Notes under the pieces: model-generated
Told to the model about the DNA's origin: nothing
Database searches by the model: none
The model's input: only the letters and a program-made list of their open reading frames with translations
Source: Arthrobacter sp. PsM3
Lineage (GTDB): Bacteria > Actinomycetota > Actinomycetes > Actinomycetales > Micrococcaceae
Assembly: GCF_030433895.1 (NCBI RefSeq)
Contig: NZ_JARUXE010000011.1
Coordinates: 1 to 64,000 of the forward strand
Reading direction: 5' to 3'
DNA: 64,000 nucleotides
Translations under genes and position numbers: made by a program
Shown: positions 50,123 to 58,592 of the stretch, piece after piece
How positions within the stretch are numbered: the first letter of the stretch is position 1
How the letters are laid out: each line of letters starts with the position of its first letter

Positions 50123-51646
50123 TCAGTGTCCGGCGCCGAGTTTGCCGCCGAGGCGTTCGCGCATGAGGATGCTGGCGTCGTTGAGGCCGACGATCTTCAC
50201 GTCCTTGCCGTGGTGGTGGTATTTCTCGGTGATGGCGTCCAGGGCAGCAATGGTGGAAGCGTCCCAAAGGTGGGAGGCGTGCATGTCGATGACGACGTGT
50301 TCGGGGTCCAAGGCGTATTCGAACTGGGTGTAGAGGTCGTTGGAGGAAGCGAAGAACAGTTCGCCGTCCACGACGTAGGTGGCAGTTTCGTGGCCGCCGA
50401 TCGTCGTGACCGACCGTTCGACCGTGACGAAGTGGGCGACCCGGCGGGCGAACATCACCATCGCCACGAGCACACCGACGCCGACGCCGATCGCGAGGTT
50501 GTGCGTGGCGACGGTGACGATGACGGTGGCGACCATGACCATGGTTTCGCTCTTCGGCATCATCTTCAGGGTCCGGGGCCGGATGCTGTGCCAGTCAAAG
50601 GTGGCCACGGAGACGAAGATCATCACGGCCACCAGGGCCGCCATCGGGATCAGGGAAACCACACCGCCCAGGACCACGACGAGGATGAGAAGGAAGACGC
50701 CGGCGAGGAAGGTGGAGATCCGGGTGCGGGCGCCGGAGGCCTTGACGTTGATCATGGTCTGGCCGATCATCGCGCAACCGCCCATGCCGCCGAAGAAGCC
50801 CGTGACGATGTTCGCGACGCCCTGGCCCCACGCCTCACGGGTCTTGGGCGAGCGCGTGTCCGTGACGTCGTCGACGAGCTTGGCCGTCATCAGGGATTCG
50901 AGCAGCCCCACGAAGGCCATGGCGAGGGCGAACGGGAAGATGATCTGCAGGGTTTCGAGGCTGAAGGGCACGTTCGGGATGAACAGTGTCGGCAGGGAAT
51001 CGGGCAGCTCACCCTTGTCGCCTACGGTCGGGACCGCGACGGCGGCGAAGACGGTGATGAGGGTCAGGACCACGATGGCAACGAGCGGGGCGGGGACGGC
51101 CTTGGTTAGCTTTGGCAGGCCAAACACGATGACCAGGCCAAGAATAACGAGAGGGTAGACCAGCCACGGGACACCCAGCAGCTCGGGGGCCTGGGACATG
51201 AAGATCAGGATGGCCAGGGCGTTGACGAACCCGACCATGACGGAGCGCGGAATAAACCGCATGAGCTTCGCGACCCCGGAGAGCCCCAGGATGATCTGGA
51301 AGATGCCGGCGAGGATGACGGCGGCGACGAAGTAGTCCACGCCGTGGGATTTCACCAGCGGTGCGATGACCAGGGCGATAGCGCCGGTGGCTGCGGAGAT
51401 CATGGCGGGGCGGCCGCCGACGAAGGCGATGGTGACGGCCATGGTGAAGGACGCGAAGAGCCCGATCCGCGGGTCGACGCCGGCGATGATCGAGAAAGCG
51501 ATGGCTTCGGGTATGAGGGCCAGGGCCACGACGAGTCCGGCGAGGACCTCGGTCTTGAGCCGGCGCGGGGACATCAGGGTTCCCCGGACCGATTGCAGCT
51601 GTTCAGGGGTGAACGCCGGCGGGTGTTCGGCTTTTGTGACGGCCAT
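50123..51646 (-). CDS. SulP family anion transporter with STAS domain
   Basis: 507 aa. Sulfate permease core (LKTEVLAGLVVALALIPEAI, FVGGRPAMISAATGAIALV, GFFGGMGGCAMIGQTMINVK) and a C-terminal STAS domain (VVIDMHASHLWDASTIAALD). Members carry sulfate, bicarbonate or other oxyanions. Divergent from a MerR regulator at 51824 with a symmetrical operator between them. Confidence 0.9.
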   Translation of the reverse strand: MAVTKAEHPPAFTPEQLQSVRGTLMSPRRLKTEVLAGLVVALALIPEAIAFSIIAGVDPRIGLFASFTMAVTIAFVGGRPAMISAATGAIALVIAPLVKSHGVDYFVAAVILAGIFQIILGLSGVAKLMRFIPRSVMVGFVNALAILIFMSQAPELLGVPWLVYPLVILGLVIVFGLPKLTKAVPAPLVAIVVLTLITVFAAVAVPTVGDKGELPDSLPTLFIPNVPFSLETLQIIFPFALAMAFVGLLESLMTAKLVDDVTDTRSPKTREAWGQGVANIVTGFFGGMGGCAMIGQTMINVKASGARTRISTFLAGVFLLILVVVLGGVVSLIPMAALVAVMIFVSVATFDWHSIRPRTLKMMPKSETMVMVATVIVTVATHNLAIGVGVGVLVAMVMFARRVAHFVTVERSVTTIGGHETATYVVDGELFFASSNDLYTQFEYALDPEHVVIDMHASHLWDASTIAALDAITEKYHHHGKDVKIVGLNDASILMRERLGGKLGAGH

Positions 51647-51767
51647 TGCTGGCTCCGTTCATGGTCAAGAAGACGCACGACTGCGGCTTCGTTTTGCTAA
51701 TGAATGAGGGGGCGCAGCGCCGCGCCGGGAAGAGGGGGAATAGTCTTGAAAGTCTCACCCCACTACC

Positions 51768-51799
51768 TAAACCCTACCCTAACGTGATGGTAGGGTTTA
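51768..51799. promoter_or_regulatory. Perfect inverted repeat in sulP-merR intergenic region
   Basis: TAAACCCTACC (51768-51778) and GGTAGGGTTTA (51789-51799), 11-bp perfect arms with a 10-nt spacer. MerR-family operators have this type of symmetry. Probably controls both divergent genes. Confidence 0.65.
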
Positions 51800-51823
51800 A
51801 ATCAGAACAGGACGGAGGCGCTG

Positions 51824-52204
51824 ATGACGGCTAAGACCAGCAGCACCAACACCATGCACATCGGGGAACTCGCGGAGCGGACGGGTCTGTCCCTGCGGAC
51901 CATCCGCCACTACGACGACGTCGGGCTCCTCCCTGCAACAGCGCGGACCGACGGCGGCTTCAGGGTGTTCTCCGAAGATGATTTCGAACGCCTCATGATC
52001 ATCAAGCAGATGAAACCCCTGGGTTTCTCGCTCGAGGAGATGGCTGAAATCCTCGCCCTCCTTGCGGCCCCGGGAGACGCCGCCCCTGAACGATCAGGGA
52101 CGCTGGCCGAATTCCTGGAGAGGGCCGTCCACCAGCGGGCCAAGATGGCCCGGAACCTCGCCCAGGCGGATGAGTTTATTCAAAGGCTTAGCGGCCGATC
52201 CTGA
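51824..52204 (+). CDS. MerR family regulator
   Basis: 126 aa, GGAGG before the ATG. HTH IGELAERTGLSLRTIRHYDD and VGLLPA, wing GGFRVFSEDDFERLMIIKQM and dimer helix up to LAQADEFIQRLSGRS. No cysteine in the C-terminal part, so a thiol metal sensor is unlikely; ligand unknown. Presumably regulates sulP. The 141 bp after it hold no gene. Confidence 0.88.
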   Translation: MTAKTSSTNTMHIGELAERTGLSLRTIRHYDDVGLLPATARTDGGFRVFSEDDFERLMIIKQMKPLGFSLEEMAEILALLAAPGDAAPERSGTLAEFLERAVHQRAKMARNLAQADEFIQRLSGRS

Positions 52205-52345
52205 ATAGTTGTGCGTGCCGGGCGTGAGTGACTCCTCTTCCCGGCATGCACCGCAGGGCGGGACAGGAAGCTCGGGACCGGTAACCAGGCTCAGCGGAGC
52301 TTCCGTCCTCAGATGGAGGCCAAGGCGGCCCTTTGTGCGGCCCGC

Positions 52346-52462
52346 CTAACGGGTCTGTTGGGCTTTGGTGTGATCGAGCCGGTAGGAGTCGGTGCCGGTT
52401 TCGATGATGGACCCGTTGAAGGTGAGGCGGTCCACGATGGCCGCGCAGAGGCGTGGGTCTGA
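52346..52462 (-). pseudogene. IS21 istB C-terminal fragment
   Basis: Open in one frame only for the last residues of IstB: HSDPRLCAAIVDRLTFNGS, then IIETGTDSYRLDHTKAQQTR and stop. The ATPase core is absent and the fragment ends 8 bp before the MFS stop codon. Marks an old IS21 insertion or rearrangement beside the fluoride island. Confidence 0.75.
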
Positions 52463-52470
52463 GTGTCCGC

Positions 52471-53739
52471 TCACCCCCGAACCCTGTCCGGGATGAGCTG
52501 GCGCCGGAAGAGAAGGACCATGACAACCGCGGCGAAGGAAAGGACGGCGCTGAAGAAGAACGGGGCGCTGGGTCCCATGCCGTCCCACAGTTGTCCGGCG
52601 ATCAGGCCGGCAGGCAGTGCGGCGACGCCCACGACGGCGTTGTAGACGCCATAGGCCCTGCCCCGCCCGTCCTGGCCGACGACGTCGGCGATCAAGGCCC
52701 GGGAAACACCTTCGGTGACGGCATAGAAGACACCGTAGAAGGCGAACAGGGGCCACACCTGCCACGCTGAGTCGGCCACAGCGAAGCCCAGGTAGCAGAG
52801 CCCGTACACCGTCCAGCCGATGGTAATCAGCGGGAGCCGGCCAATCCTGTCGGAGAGAATTCCGGCGGGAAGGGCCAGGGCGCCGTAGATGATGTTCAGG
52901 ACTGCGTAGGCCAGGGGAATGGCGATGACGCTCAAGCCCAGGTTCTGGGAGCGAAGAATCAGGAACGCGTCGGAAGAGTTGGCGATGGCGAAGATGCCTG
53001 CAATGGCAGTGAAGAGGTAGAAGGATCGGGGAAGGGGGACGCGGACGGCGTGCGGGTCCCGTGCGGCCCGTTTCGTCTCCTTCACGCCGAACTGGATGAT
53101 CGCGATGGTGATGAGCAGGACCAGCGCTGAGAGGATGAGCAGCCAGCGGTAGTAGTCCTCCGGTGCCACGTTCTGTTGCACGAAGAGCAGCAGCAGACCG
53201 CTCAGGATGAGCGGGCCCAGCGCGGATCCGAAGGTGTCGAGCATGCGGGCCACCCCGAAGCTGCGGCCCCGGGTTGTCGATCCGGCGGCGTTTGCGACCA
53301 GGACGTCTTTGGGCGGGTCTTTGATGCCCTTGCCTATCCCGTCGGTGAAACGCAGTCCGTAGACCGCCAGCGGGGCATGCACGAAGGCCAGGCCGGCCCG
53401 GCCCGCCATCGAGAGGGCATATCCGGCGGTCACCAGGGGCTTCTGGCGTGGGATTCTGTCCGAAATCCTGCCCGCGATGATCTTGAATCCGCTGGAGGCG
53501 GCGGTGACGAGTCCCTCCGCGACACCGATCACTGTTCTGTCCATTCCCAGGACCTGACTCAAGTACAGCGGCAGGATCGGGATGACCATGTCCTGGCTGA
53601 CACCGCCGAAGAAGCTGGCAAACCCAACGGCAAGAACTGTCCGCTGGCCCGCCTTGGTGTTCTCCGGCGAGGGTTCCGACTCCGCATCGGATTCGACGTC
53701 GACGACGGGTTGGTCGTGCTCAAGGGGTTCCTCTGTCAC
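52471..53739 (-). CDS. MFS transporter of fluoride operon
   Basis: 422 aa, twelve helices. VGFASFFGGVSQDMVIPILP, GRISDRIPRQKPLVTAGYAL and LSDRIGRLPLITIGWTVYGL are MFS features. GTG start overlaps the crcB stop by 3 bp (GTGA). A Glu/Asp-rich N-terminal extension of about 35 residues precedes helix 1. Last gene of the operon; substrate unknown. Confidence 0.85.
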   Translation of the reverse strand: MTEEPLEHDQPVVDVESDAESEPSPENTKAGQRTVLAVGFASFFGGVSQDMVIPILPLYLSQVLGMDRTVIGVAEGLVTAASSGFKIIAGRISDRIPRQKPLVTAGYALSMAGRAGLAFVHAPLAVYGLRFTDGIGKGIKDPPKDVLVANAAGSTTRGRSFGVARMLDTFGSALGPLILSGLLLLFVQQNVAPEDYYRWLLILSALVLLITIAIIQFGVKETKRAARDPHAVRVPLPRSFYLFTAIAGIFAIANSSDAFLILRSQNLGLSVIAIPLAYAVLNIIYGALALPAGILSDRIGRLPLITIGWTVYGLCYLGFAVADSAWQVWPLFAFYGVFYAVTEGVSRALIADVVGQDGRGRAYGVYNAVVGVAALPAGLIAGQLWDGMGPSAPFFFSAVLSFAAVVMVLLFRRQLIPDRVRG

Positions 53740-54125
53740 GGCAACGCCCCCACCATGCCGGCCACGGCGAGGCCTGCGGCCGCGGCGCCAACCGCTGCGG
53801 CGGCGGTGCCGATTCCGTTCAGGAGTGCCAGCCCGGTGCGTCGGGACTGGATGAGCCGGACGGTTTCGAAGCTGGCGGTGCTGAAGGTGGTGTAGCCGCC
53901 CAGGAACCCGGTGCCGGCGACGGCCTGAAGCTCGACGGGTGCGGCGTGGACGATCACGGCCCCGGCGACCAGTCCCAGCAGGAAGGAGCCGGTAACGTTG
54001 ATGGCGATGGTCCCGACGGGCAGGGCGGTACGGAGCTTGGAGCGGACGAGCCCGTCGACGACGAAGCGGGTCCCGGCGCCGAGGCCGCCGGCGAGACCGA
54101 GAAAAAGAATGGTCAGAACGTTCAC
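53736..54125 (-). CDS. crcB: CrcB/Fluc fluoride channel subunit (copy 1)
   Basis: 129 aa, GTG start after AAGGAG, overlapping the end of the second crcB by 4 bp. Four helices with GGLGAGTRFVVDGLV, INVTGSFLLGLV and GFLGGYTTFSTASFE. Small dual-topology fluoride channel. Two adjacent genes usually form a heterodimer in actinobacteria. Confidence 0.94.
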   Translation of the reverse strand: MNVLTILFLGLAGGLGAGTRFVVDGLVRSKLRTALPVGTIAINVTGSFLLGLVAGAVIVHAAPVELQAVAGTGFLGGYTTFSTASFETVRLIQSRRTGLALLNGIGTAAAAVGAAAAGLAVAGMVGALP

Positions 54126-54712
54126 CGGCCGTTCTCCTTGCTGTCGGGGCGAAGGGTCGCATCCCACCGCCGGGCGGTCATCCTGGCGTGATGGCCGGCG
54201 GCAGCGCGGATCCCGGCCACTGATGCCACCGCCCCGCCAAACAGCGTAGCGGCGACATAGACCGAGGCATCGATGGTCCGCCCGGCGCCGAGCAGGGTGT
54301 TCGTTTCCAGGGCCAGGGTGCTGTAGGTGGTGAAGGCGCCCATAAACCCGGTCCCGGCGAGGAGACGGATTACCCGCTGCCGCCCGGCGTCCGGCCCCCG
54401 ACGGACCAGGGCCTCCAGCAGAACGCCGAGCAGTAACGCCCCGGTCAGGTTAATAATCAGCGTGGGCAGCGGCCACCCTCCGGGTGCGGGCAGGACAGTG
54501 CTGAGACCGTATCGGCCCAGGGTTCCGAACACGCCTCCGGTGATGACGACCAGCACAAACCCGGGGTGCAGGTGCACCGGACGGTGGGCGCGGACCTCTC
54601 CGAGCGTCCCGATGTCGGTCTCGGCGAGGTCAATGTCGATGGGCAGCTGAGGTAGGGCGGCGGTTTCGTCCGTTTCGGTCTCTGCGGTTGCCTCGGGGAC
54701 GGGCCGTTCCAT
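54122..54712 (-). CDS. crcB: CrcB/Fluc fluoride channel subunit (copy 2)
   Basis: 196 aa. The core (GGVFGTLGRYGLSTVLP, INLTGALLLGVLLEALV, GFMGAFTTYSTLALET) is complete. It has a long acidic N-terminal extension of about 50 residues and a basic C-terminal tail, unlike copy 1. ATG overlaps the UspA stop (TGATG). Confidence 0.93.
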   Translation of the reverse strand: MERPVPEATAETETDETAALPQLPIDIDLAETDIGTLGEVRAHRPVHLHPGFVLVVITGGVFGTLGRYGLSTVLPAPGGWPLPTLIINLTGALLLGVLLEALVRRGPDAGRQRVIRLLAGTGFMGAFTTYSTLALETNTLLGAGRTIDASVYVAATLFGGAVASVAGIRAAAGHHARMTARRWDATLRPDSKENGR

Positions 54713-55269
54713 CAGTGGCCCTCCTGCCGATGGTGCCGGGTGTGCGGGGCGAGCGGAACCACCAGCACGGGCCGGTGCTGGCGGTGGGTAAGGTGGACGG
54801 CGACCGAACCGACCAGCAACTCCTCGAACCGGGCTCCGAGGCCGCGTTCGCGGGTGCCGACCACAATGACGGAGGCGTCCGTGGACTCGGCCAGCCGTCC
54901 CAGCGCTCTGGCCGGCTCCCCGGCAAGGCTCATAAAGGACCAGCCGATCCCGGTTCCGTCCAGGGCTTCCCGGAGGCGTTCGGCGATCCCGGCGCTGATG
55001 CCTTCGATGTCGTCATCGATGCCGTCCGGATCAATCGGCAACGCCTCGACCCGCCCGTCGGGTTCTTCGGCGAGGTAGGTGGTGATGTCCACGTAGGCGC
55101 AGATCAGTTTCACGTTCAGGCTGTAGGCCAGTTCCGCCGCCCGGTGGGCGACGGCCAGGGGCTGCCCGGGTACCACCCCCATCAGCACGGGCCCGGTGAT
55201 CTTTCGCGGGACATAGGCGATGGGCCCGGTGGCGGGCCGGACCACGTTCTCTGGCTCATGCATGGACAT
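54712..55269 (-). CDS. Universal stress protein UspA family
   Basis: 185 aa. VLMGVVPGQPLAVAHRAAEL, ALGRLAESTDASVIVVGTRE and the GxxG-x9-G(S/T) nucleotide loop variant GLGARFEELLVGSVAVHLTH. Usp proteins are regularly found in fluoride islands. ATG 6 bp after eno. Likely cytosolic stress protein. Confidence 0.9.
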   Translation of the reverse strand: MSMHEPENVVRPATGPIAYVPRKITGPVLMGVVPGQPLAVAHRAAELAYSLNVKLICAYVDITTYLAEEPDGRVEALPIDPDGIDDDIEGISAGIAERLREALDGTGIGWSFMSLAGEPARALGRLAESTDASVIVVGTRERGLGARFEELLVGSVAVHLTHRQHRPVLVVPLAPHTRHHRQEGH

Positions 55270-55275
55270 CCCCTC

Positions 55276-56571
55276 TCATGTGGCGTCGGCGGCGTTGAGG
55301 AAAGTTCCCGTGGGCCCGTAGGGCAGCGAGGGGTCTTCATCGGTGATCTCCAGGAGGCGGTTGTATTTGGCAACGCGTTCCCCGCGGGCAGGCGCCCCGG
55401 ATTTGAGCTGCCCGCAGCCTGATCCCACGACGAGATCCGCGACGAAAGTATCATCGGTTTCCCCGGACCGGTGCGAGACCATCGCCCCGAAACCTCCCTC
55501 ACTGGCGGCCGTGAGGGTGTCGAAGGTTTCGCTCACGGTCCCGGCCTGGTTGGGTTTGATCAGCACCGCTGTCGCAGATGCGGTCCGGATACCCTCCCGG
55601 ACCCTGTCCGCTGAGGTGACAAACAGGTCATCCCCGACCACCTGCACCCGGCTCCCGAGGGCCGCCGTCAGCGCCGGCCACCCCTCGGTGTCCTCTTCGG
55701 CCAGGGGGTCCTCCAGGCTCCAGATCGGGTAGTCGGTGATGAGCTTGTCGTAGTAGGAGATCATCTGCTCGGGAGTGTAGGCCTTGCCGGCGACCGTGTA
55801 GCTCCCGTCCGCGTAGAAGGAATTCGCGGCCGGGTCCAGAGCGATCGCGATCCCGTGCCGTCCAGGAGTGTAGCCGGCATCCTCGATGGCGGCCACGATG
55901 AGATCCAGGGCTTCCTCAGGGCGAGCGATGTCAGGGGCGTACCCGCCTTCGTCGCCCAGCCCGGTCGCAAGGCCCTGTTTGCGCAGCCGCCGGGACAGGG
56001 CGTGGTAAACATCCGATCCCCAGCGGACCCCGTCGGCGAACGTTGGCGCCCCGGCGGGGGCGATCATGAATTCCTGGAACTCCAGCGGGTTCGCCGCATG
56101 CTCCCCGCCGTTCAGGACATTGAAGTGCGGCACCGGCAGCCGCCCGGCCAGCCCCAAGGTCTGGCCGATCCAGACGTGCAACGGAGTTCCGGCTGCGGCC
56201 GCGAACGCCCGGGCGGCCGCCATGGACACCGCGACGATCGCGTTCGCCCCCAGCCGGGAGCGTCCCGGAGTACCGTCCAGGGACACGAGAGCGTGGTCCA
56301 GATCCGAGAGACTTGCCCAGCTCCGCGAGGTCAATAGCTCGGTGATTTCGGTCCGAACATTGGTGACGACTTTCTGCACGCCGCGGCCGGAGTATTCCTG
56401 GCCGCCGTCGCGCAGTTCGACAGCTTCGTGTGCGCCGGTGGAGGCTCCGGACGGCGCGGAAGCGACCGACACAGTGCCGTCCGCTGCCGTGAGCCAGACC
56501 TTGACCGTGGGATAGCCGCGGGAGTCCAGAATCTGCAGGGCGCGCACCCCGGTGATCTGAAGTTCATTCAT
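55276..56571 (-). CDS. eno: Enolase (fluoride-island copy)
   Basis: 431 aa, full length. All catalytic elements are present: GLGDEGGYAPD, Mg ligands in ALDPAANSF, SLEDPLAEED and GDDLFVTSADR, LIKPNQAGTVSET and SHRSGETDDTF. Enolase is a classic target of fluoride, so an extra copy here could maintain glycolysis. Start at MNELQITG with GGAGAAAA upstream; an ATG at 56586 is less likely. Confidence 0.94.
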   Translation of the reverse strand: MNELQITGVRALQILDSRGYPTVKVWLTAADGTVSVASAPSGASTGAHEAVELRDGGQEYSGRGVQKVVTNVRTEITELLTSRSWASLSDLDHALVSLDGTPGRSRLGANAIVAVSMAAARAFAAAAGTPLHVWIGQTLGLAGRLPVPHFNVLNGGEHAANPLEFQEFMIAPAGAPTFADGVRWGSDVYHALSRRLRKQGLATGLGDEGGYAPDIARPEEALDLIVAAIEDAGYTPGRHGIAIALDPAANSFYADGSYTVAGKAYTPEQMISYYDKLITDYPIWSLEDPLAEEDTEGWPALTAALGSRVQVVGDDLFVTSADRVREGIRTASATAVLIKPNQAGTVSETFDTLTAASEGGFGAMVSHRSGETDDTFVADLVVGSGCGQLKSGAPARGERVAKYNRLLEITDEDPSLPYGPTGTFLNAADAT

Positions 56572-56601
56572 GATGTTTTTCTCCATTTCCTCGTCTTCAT
56601 C

Positions 56602-57357
56602 TCAGGTCCCGCCGGCGGCAGCGACCAAGGCGGCGGCGGTCCGCGCCGCCAGCGGATTCAGATACTCCCCGCGCCGCACCAGGGGCGCCAGGTCCCGGGT
56701 GAAACGGTAGAGCAACGGGTGACCGGTGGGAACGTTCAGCGCCTCGACCTCGGCATGGGAGAGCCCGTCCAGGACGAAGCACAGTGCCCGTAGGGAGTTC
56801 CCGTGGCCGATCACCAGCACGTCGTCCCCGGCCCGAAGCCGTGTCCGGAGATGCTGGTGCCAGAAGATCCGGACGCGCTTGACCACTCCGCACAACGATT
56901 CGGTGGGCAGGAGAGCTTCCGGGGGCAGCCCTGCTAAGGCCGGGCTGCGCCGGAGTGCGGCCAACTGGGCCGATGACATCGGCGGGGGCGCGCCGTAGTA
57001 GGAGCGCCGCCAGAAACGGAAGACCTCCGGCCCGAGCTCAGTCAGAAGTTCCTGCCGCAATCCTCCGGTGAGGGAGCCGTAACTTCGCTCGTTCAACTCC
57101 CAGGCAGGTATGACCGGGACGTCCGGGCGTCCCAGCACATCCAGGACGATGCGGGCGGTTTCCCGGGCGCGGGACAGGGTGGAGGTGTAGACGGCGCCGG
57201 GAGAAAAAGAAGCGGAGGCTAACAGCGCTCCGGCCCTGGCGGCTTCGTCTTGACCGGCAAGGGTCAGCGCCGGGTCCAGGAGACCGGTGAACCGGTCCTG
57301 GGCATTCAGGACGCTCTGGCCGTGGCGGAGCAGGACGAGGGAGCCGGGTGCGGGCAT
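56602..57357 (-). CDS. 2,3-bisphosphoglycerate-dependent phosphoglycerate mutase
   Basis: 251 aa. Histidine phosphatase fold: LLRHGQSVLNAQDRFTGLLD, ELNERSYGSLTGG and second catalytic His in LVIGHGNSLRALCFVLDG. Makes 2-phosphoglycerate, the enolase substrate. First gene after the riboswitch; its Shine-Dalgarno (AAGGTAGG) is part of the switch hairpin. Confidence 0.92.
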   Translation of the reverse strand: MPAPGSLVLLRHGQSVLNAQDRFTGLLDPALTLAGQDEAARAGALLASASFSPGAVYTSTLSRARETARIVLDVLGRPDVPVIPAWELNERSYGSLTGGLRQELLTELGPEVFRFWRRSYYGAPPPMSSAQLAALRRSPALAGLPPEALLPTESLCGVVKRVRIFWHQHLRTRLRAGDDVLVIGHGNSLRALCFVLDGLSHAEVEALNVPTGHPLLYRFTRDLAPLVRRGEYLNPLAARTAAALVAAAGGT

Positions 57358-57363
57358 AGATAA

Positions 57364-57459
57364 CCTACCTTCGTATCAGCAAAGGTAGGAACCATTAGCC
57401 AGGAGGCGGTTCGAACAACCGCACCTTCAGTGCGGGCTGTTCCGGCGGGATCCATCACC
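57364..57459 (-). ncRNA. Fluoride (crcB) riboswitch 1 with Shine-Dalgarno hairpin
   Basis: Minus strand: GGTGATGGATCCCGCC (57459-57444) forms the first stem-loop, GGAACAGCC follows, then a variable stem and GGCTAATGGTTCCTACC (57400-57384). This order matches the crcB motif, with a GGATCC/GGTTCC pseudoknot. The last bases belong to CCTACCTT (57389-57382), complementary to AAGGTAGG (57371-57364), the gpm ribosome site. Ligand binding should therefore free translation. Confidence 0.85.
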
Positions 57460-57510
57460 GTGAACAGAGACTACAGGCACAGACGCCAGCCACGCCATAA
57501 TATGACACGG

Positions 57511-58371
57511 TCATTCGCCGTGTTCGGTTTCCGCTCGCCCGGTCCTGGGTTCAGCGGTTCCCGGCTCTTCCGCCAAATACAGCGGCAGGCCCCAGCCGGC
57601 GAAAAACCCGATCGCTTCGATCCAGGACACGTTCTCCTCGGCCCCGACCGGCGCCCCGTAGTCGGTCATGGAGTCGGTCAGGTTCCGCATCCGTCCCCTG
57701 ACTTCCCGTAAACGCAAGGCCACCGCATGCCGCAGTTGATCCGGCAGCGGGCGTCGTTCCGCCAGATGGAAACGACACAACATCGCCGGATCACCGTCTC
57801 CCTCCGCTCTGCCGGGATCACAGACCGGGCAAACCCGGTTCCGCCAGATTGGCTGCGTTTCCCTGCACCAGGCCGTCACGTGTGCCAGGCCGTTCGCTTC
57901 AACGGTGAGGGATTCGGTGTTGGAGTTCGCGTAACCCATCCGCAGACCGGGCAGGGACGGGGAGGCCATGTCCTGGCAGATCCGGCACGGCCCGACCGGG
58001 AGAAGCACCTCATCAGGGTGACGGTGCAGCAGCGAACTCTTCTGGTCCAGTCCGTGGGCGACATGTTCCAGGAGATCCTCATACAAAACTGTGACGTCGA
58101 AGGGCTGGTGCCCGCCGCGTACCCCGGCGCCTTCCTGCCAGAGCTCGACCTCCACCACGGCATACGCCCAGGTGTGGCGGGGACACAACCCGAGCGAGGC
58201 GCGCAACAACCGGCGCATGCTCCCGTCCATGATGTCCCCATGGATGAAAGACCAGAGCTGCCGCACCTCCTCCGCGGACAGTTCCAGCGGACCCACCGGC
58301 ACCAATACACCTGTTAGCCGGTCCCGCTCACCAGTCTCCGGGCCTCCGGGCCCGTTCCCATTTCCAGCCAT
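57511..58371 (-). CDS. Unrecognised Cys-rich protein behind a second fluoride-type switch
   Basis: 286 aa, soluble. Cysteines at 63, 129, 132, 169, 181, 184 and 199; the pairs GPCRICQ and RVCPVCD look like a zinc or other metal site, plus GLCPRHTWAY and LCRFH. C-terminus is acidic. I do not recognise the family. It lies next to the fluoride operon but on its own transcript, led by a structure like the gpm riboswitch (58380-58466). Start MAGNGNGPGG at 58371. Confidence 0.75.
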   Translation of the reverse strand: MAGNGNGPGGPETGERDRLTGVLVPVGPLELSAEEVRQLWSFIHGDIMDGSMRRLLRASLGLCPRHTWAYAVVEVELWQEGAGVRGGHQPFDVTVLYEDLLEHVAHGLDQKSSLLHRHPDEVLLPVGPCRICQDMASPSLPGLRMGYANSNTESLTVEANGLAHVTAWCRETQPIWRNRVCPVCDPGRAEGDGDPAMLCRFHLAERRPLPDQLRHAVALRLREVRGRMRNLTDSMTDYGAPVGAEENVSWIEAIGFFAGWGLPLYLAEEPGTAEPRTGRAETEHGE

Positions 58372-58379
58372 GACTAATC

Positions 58380-58466
58380 GCCTGCCCTTCACAATCGGGG
58401 CAGGCCCCATCAGCCACCTCGGCGGTCCGAACCGGCACATCACCGGCCCCGGCGGGATCCATCACC
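58380..58466 (-). ncRNA. Putative fluoride riboswitch 2
   Basis: Minus strand: GGTGATGGATCCCGCC (58466-58451) is identical to riboswitch 1 and GGCTGATGGGGCCTGCC matches its 3' conserved part. GCCTGCCC (58405-58398) can pair with GGGCAGGC (58387-58380) across a 10-nt loop, the same arm and loop lengths as in riboswitch 1. The centre has extra bases compared with the usual aptamer, so ligand binding is less sure. Confidence 0.65.
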
Positions 58467-58592
58467 GTTACAACAAGGCTAAACCCGCGGCCCCTCTGCT
58501 CGGGGCTACATGCCGACTCTTGGTTCGGTCACTGTCGTACCTCGCCGGAGCCTCACTGAGCTTTTCGACCGTCAAATCAGTACCGTCGAGTC

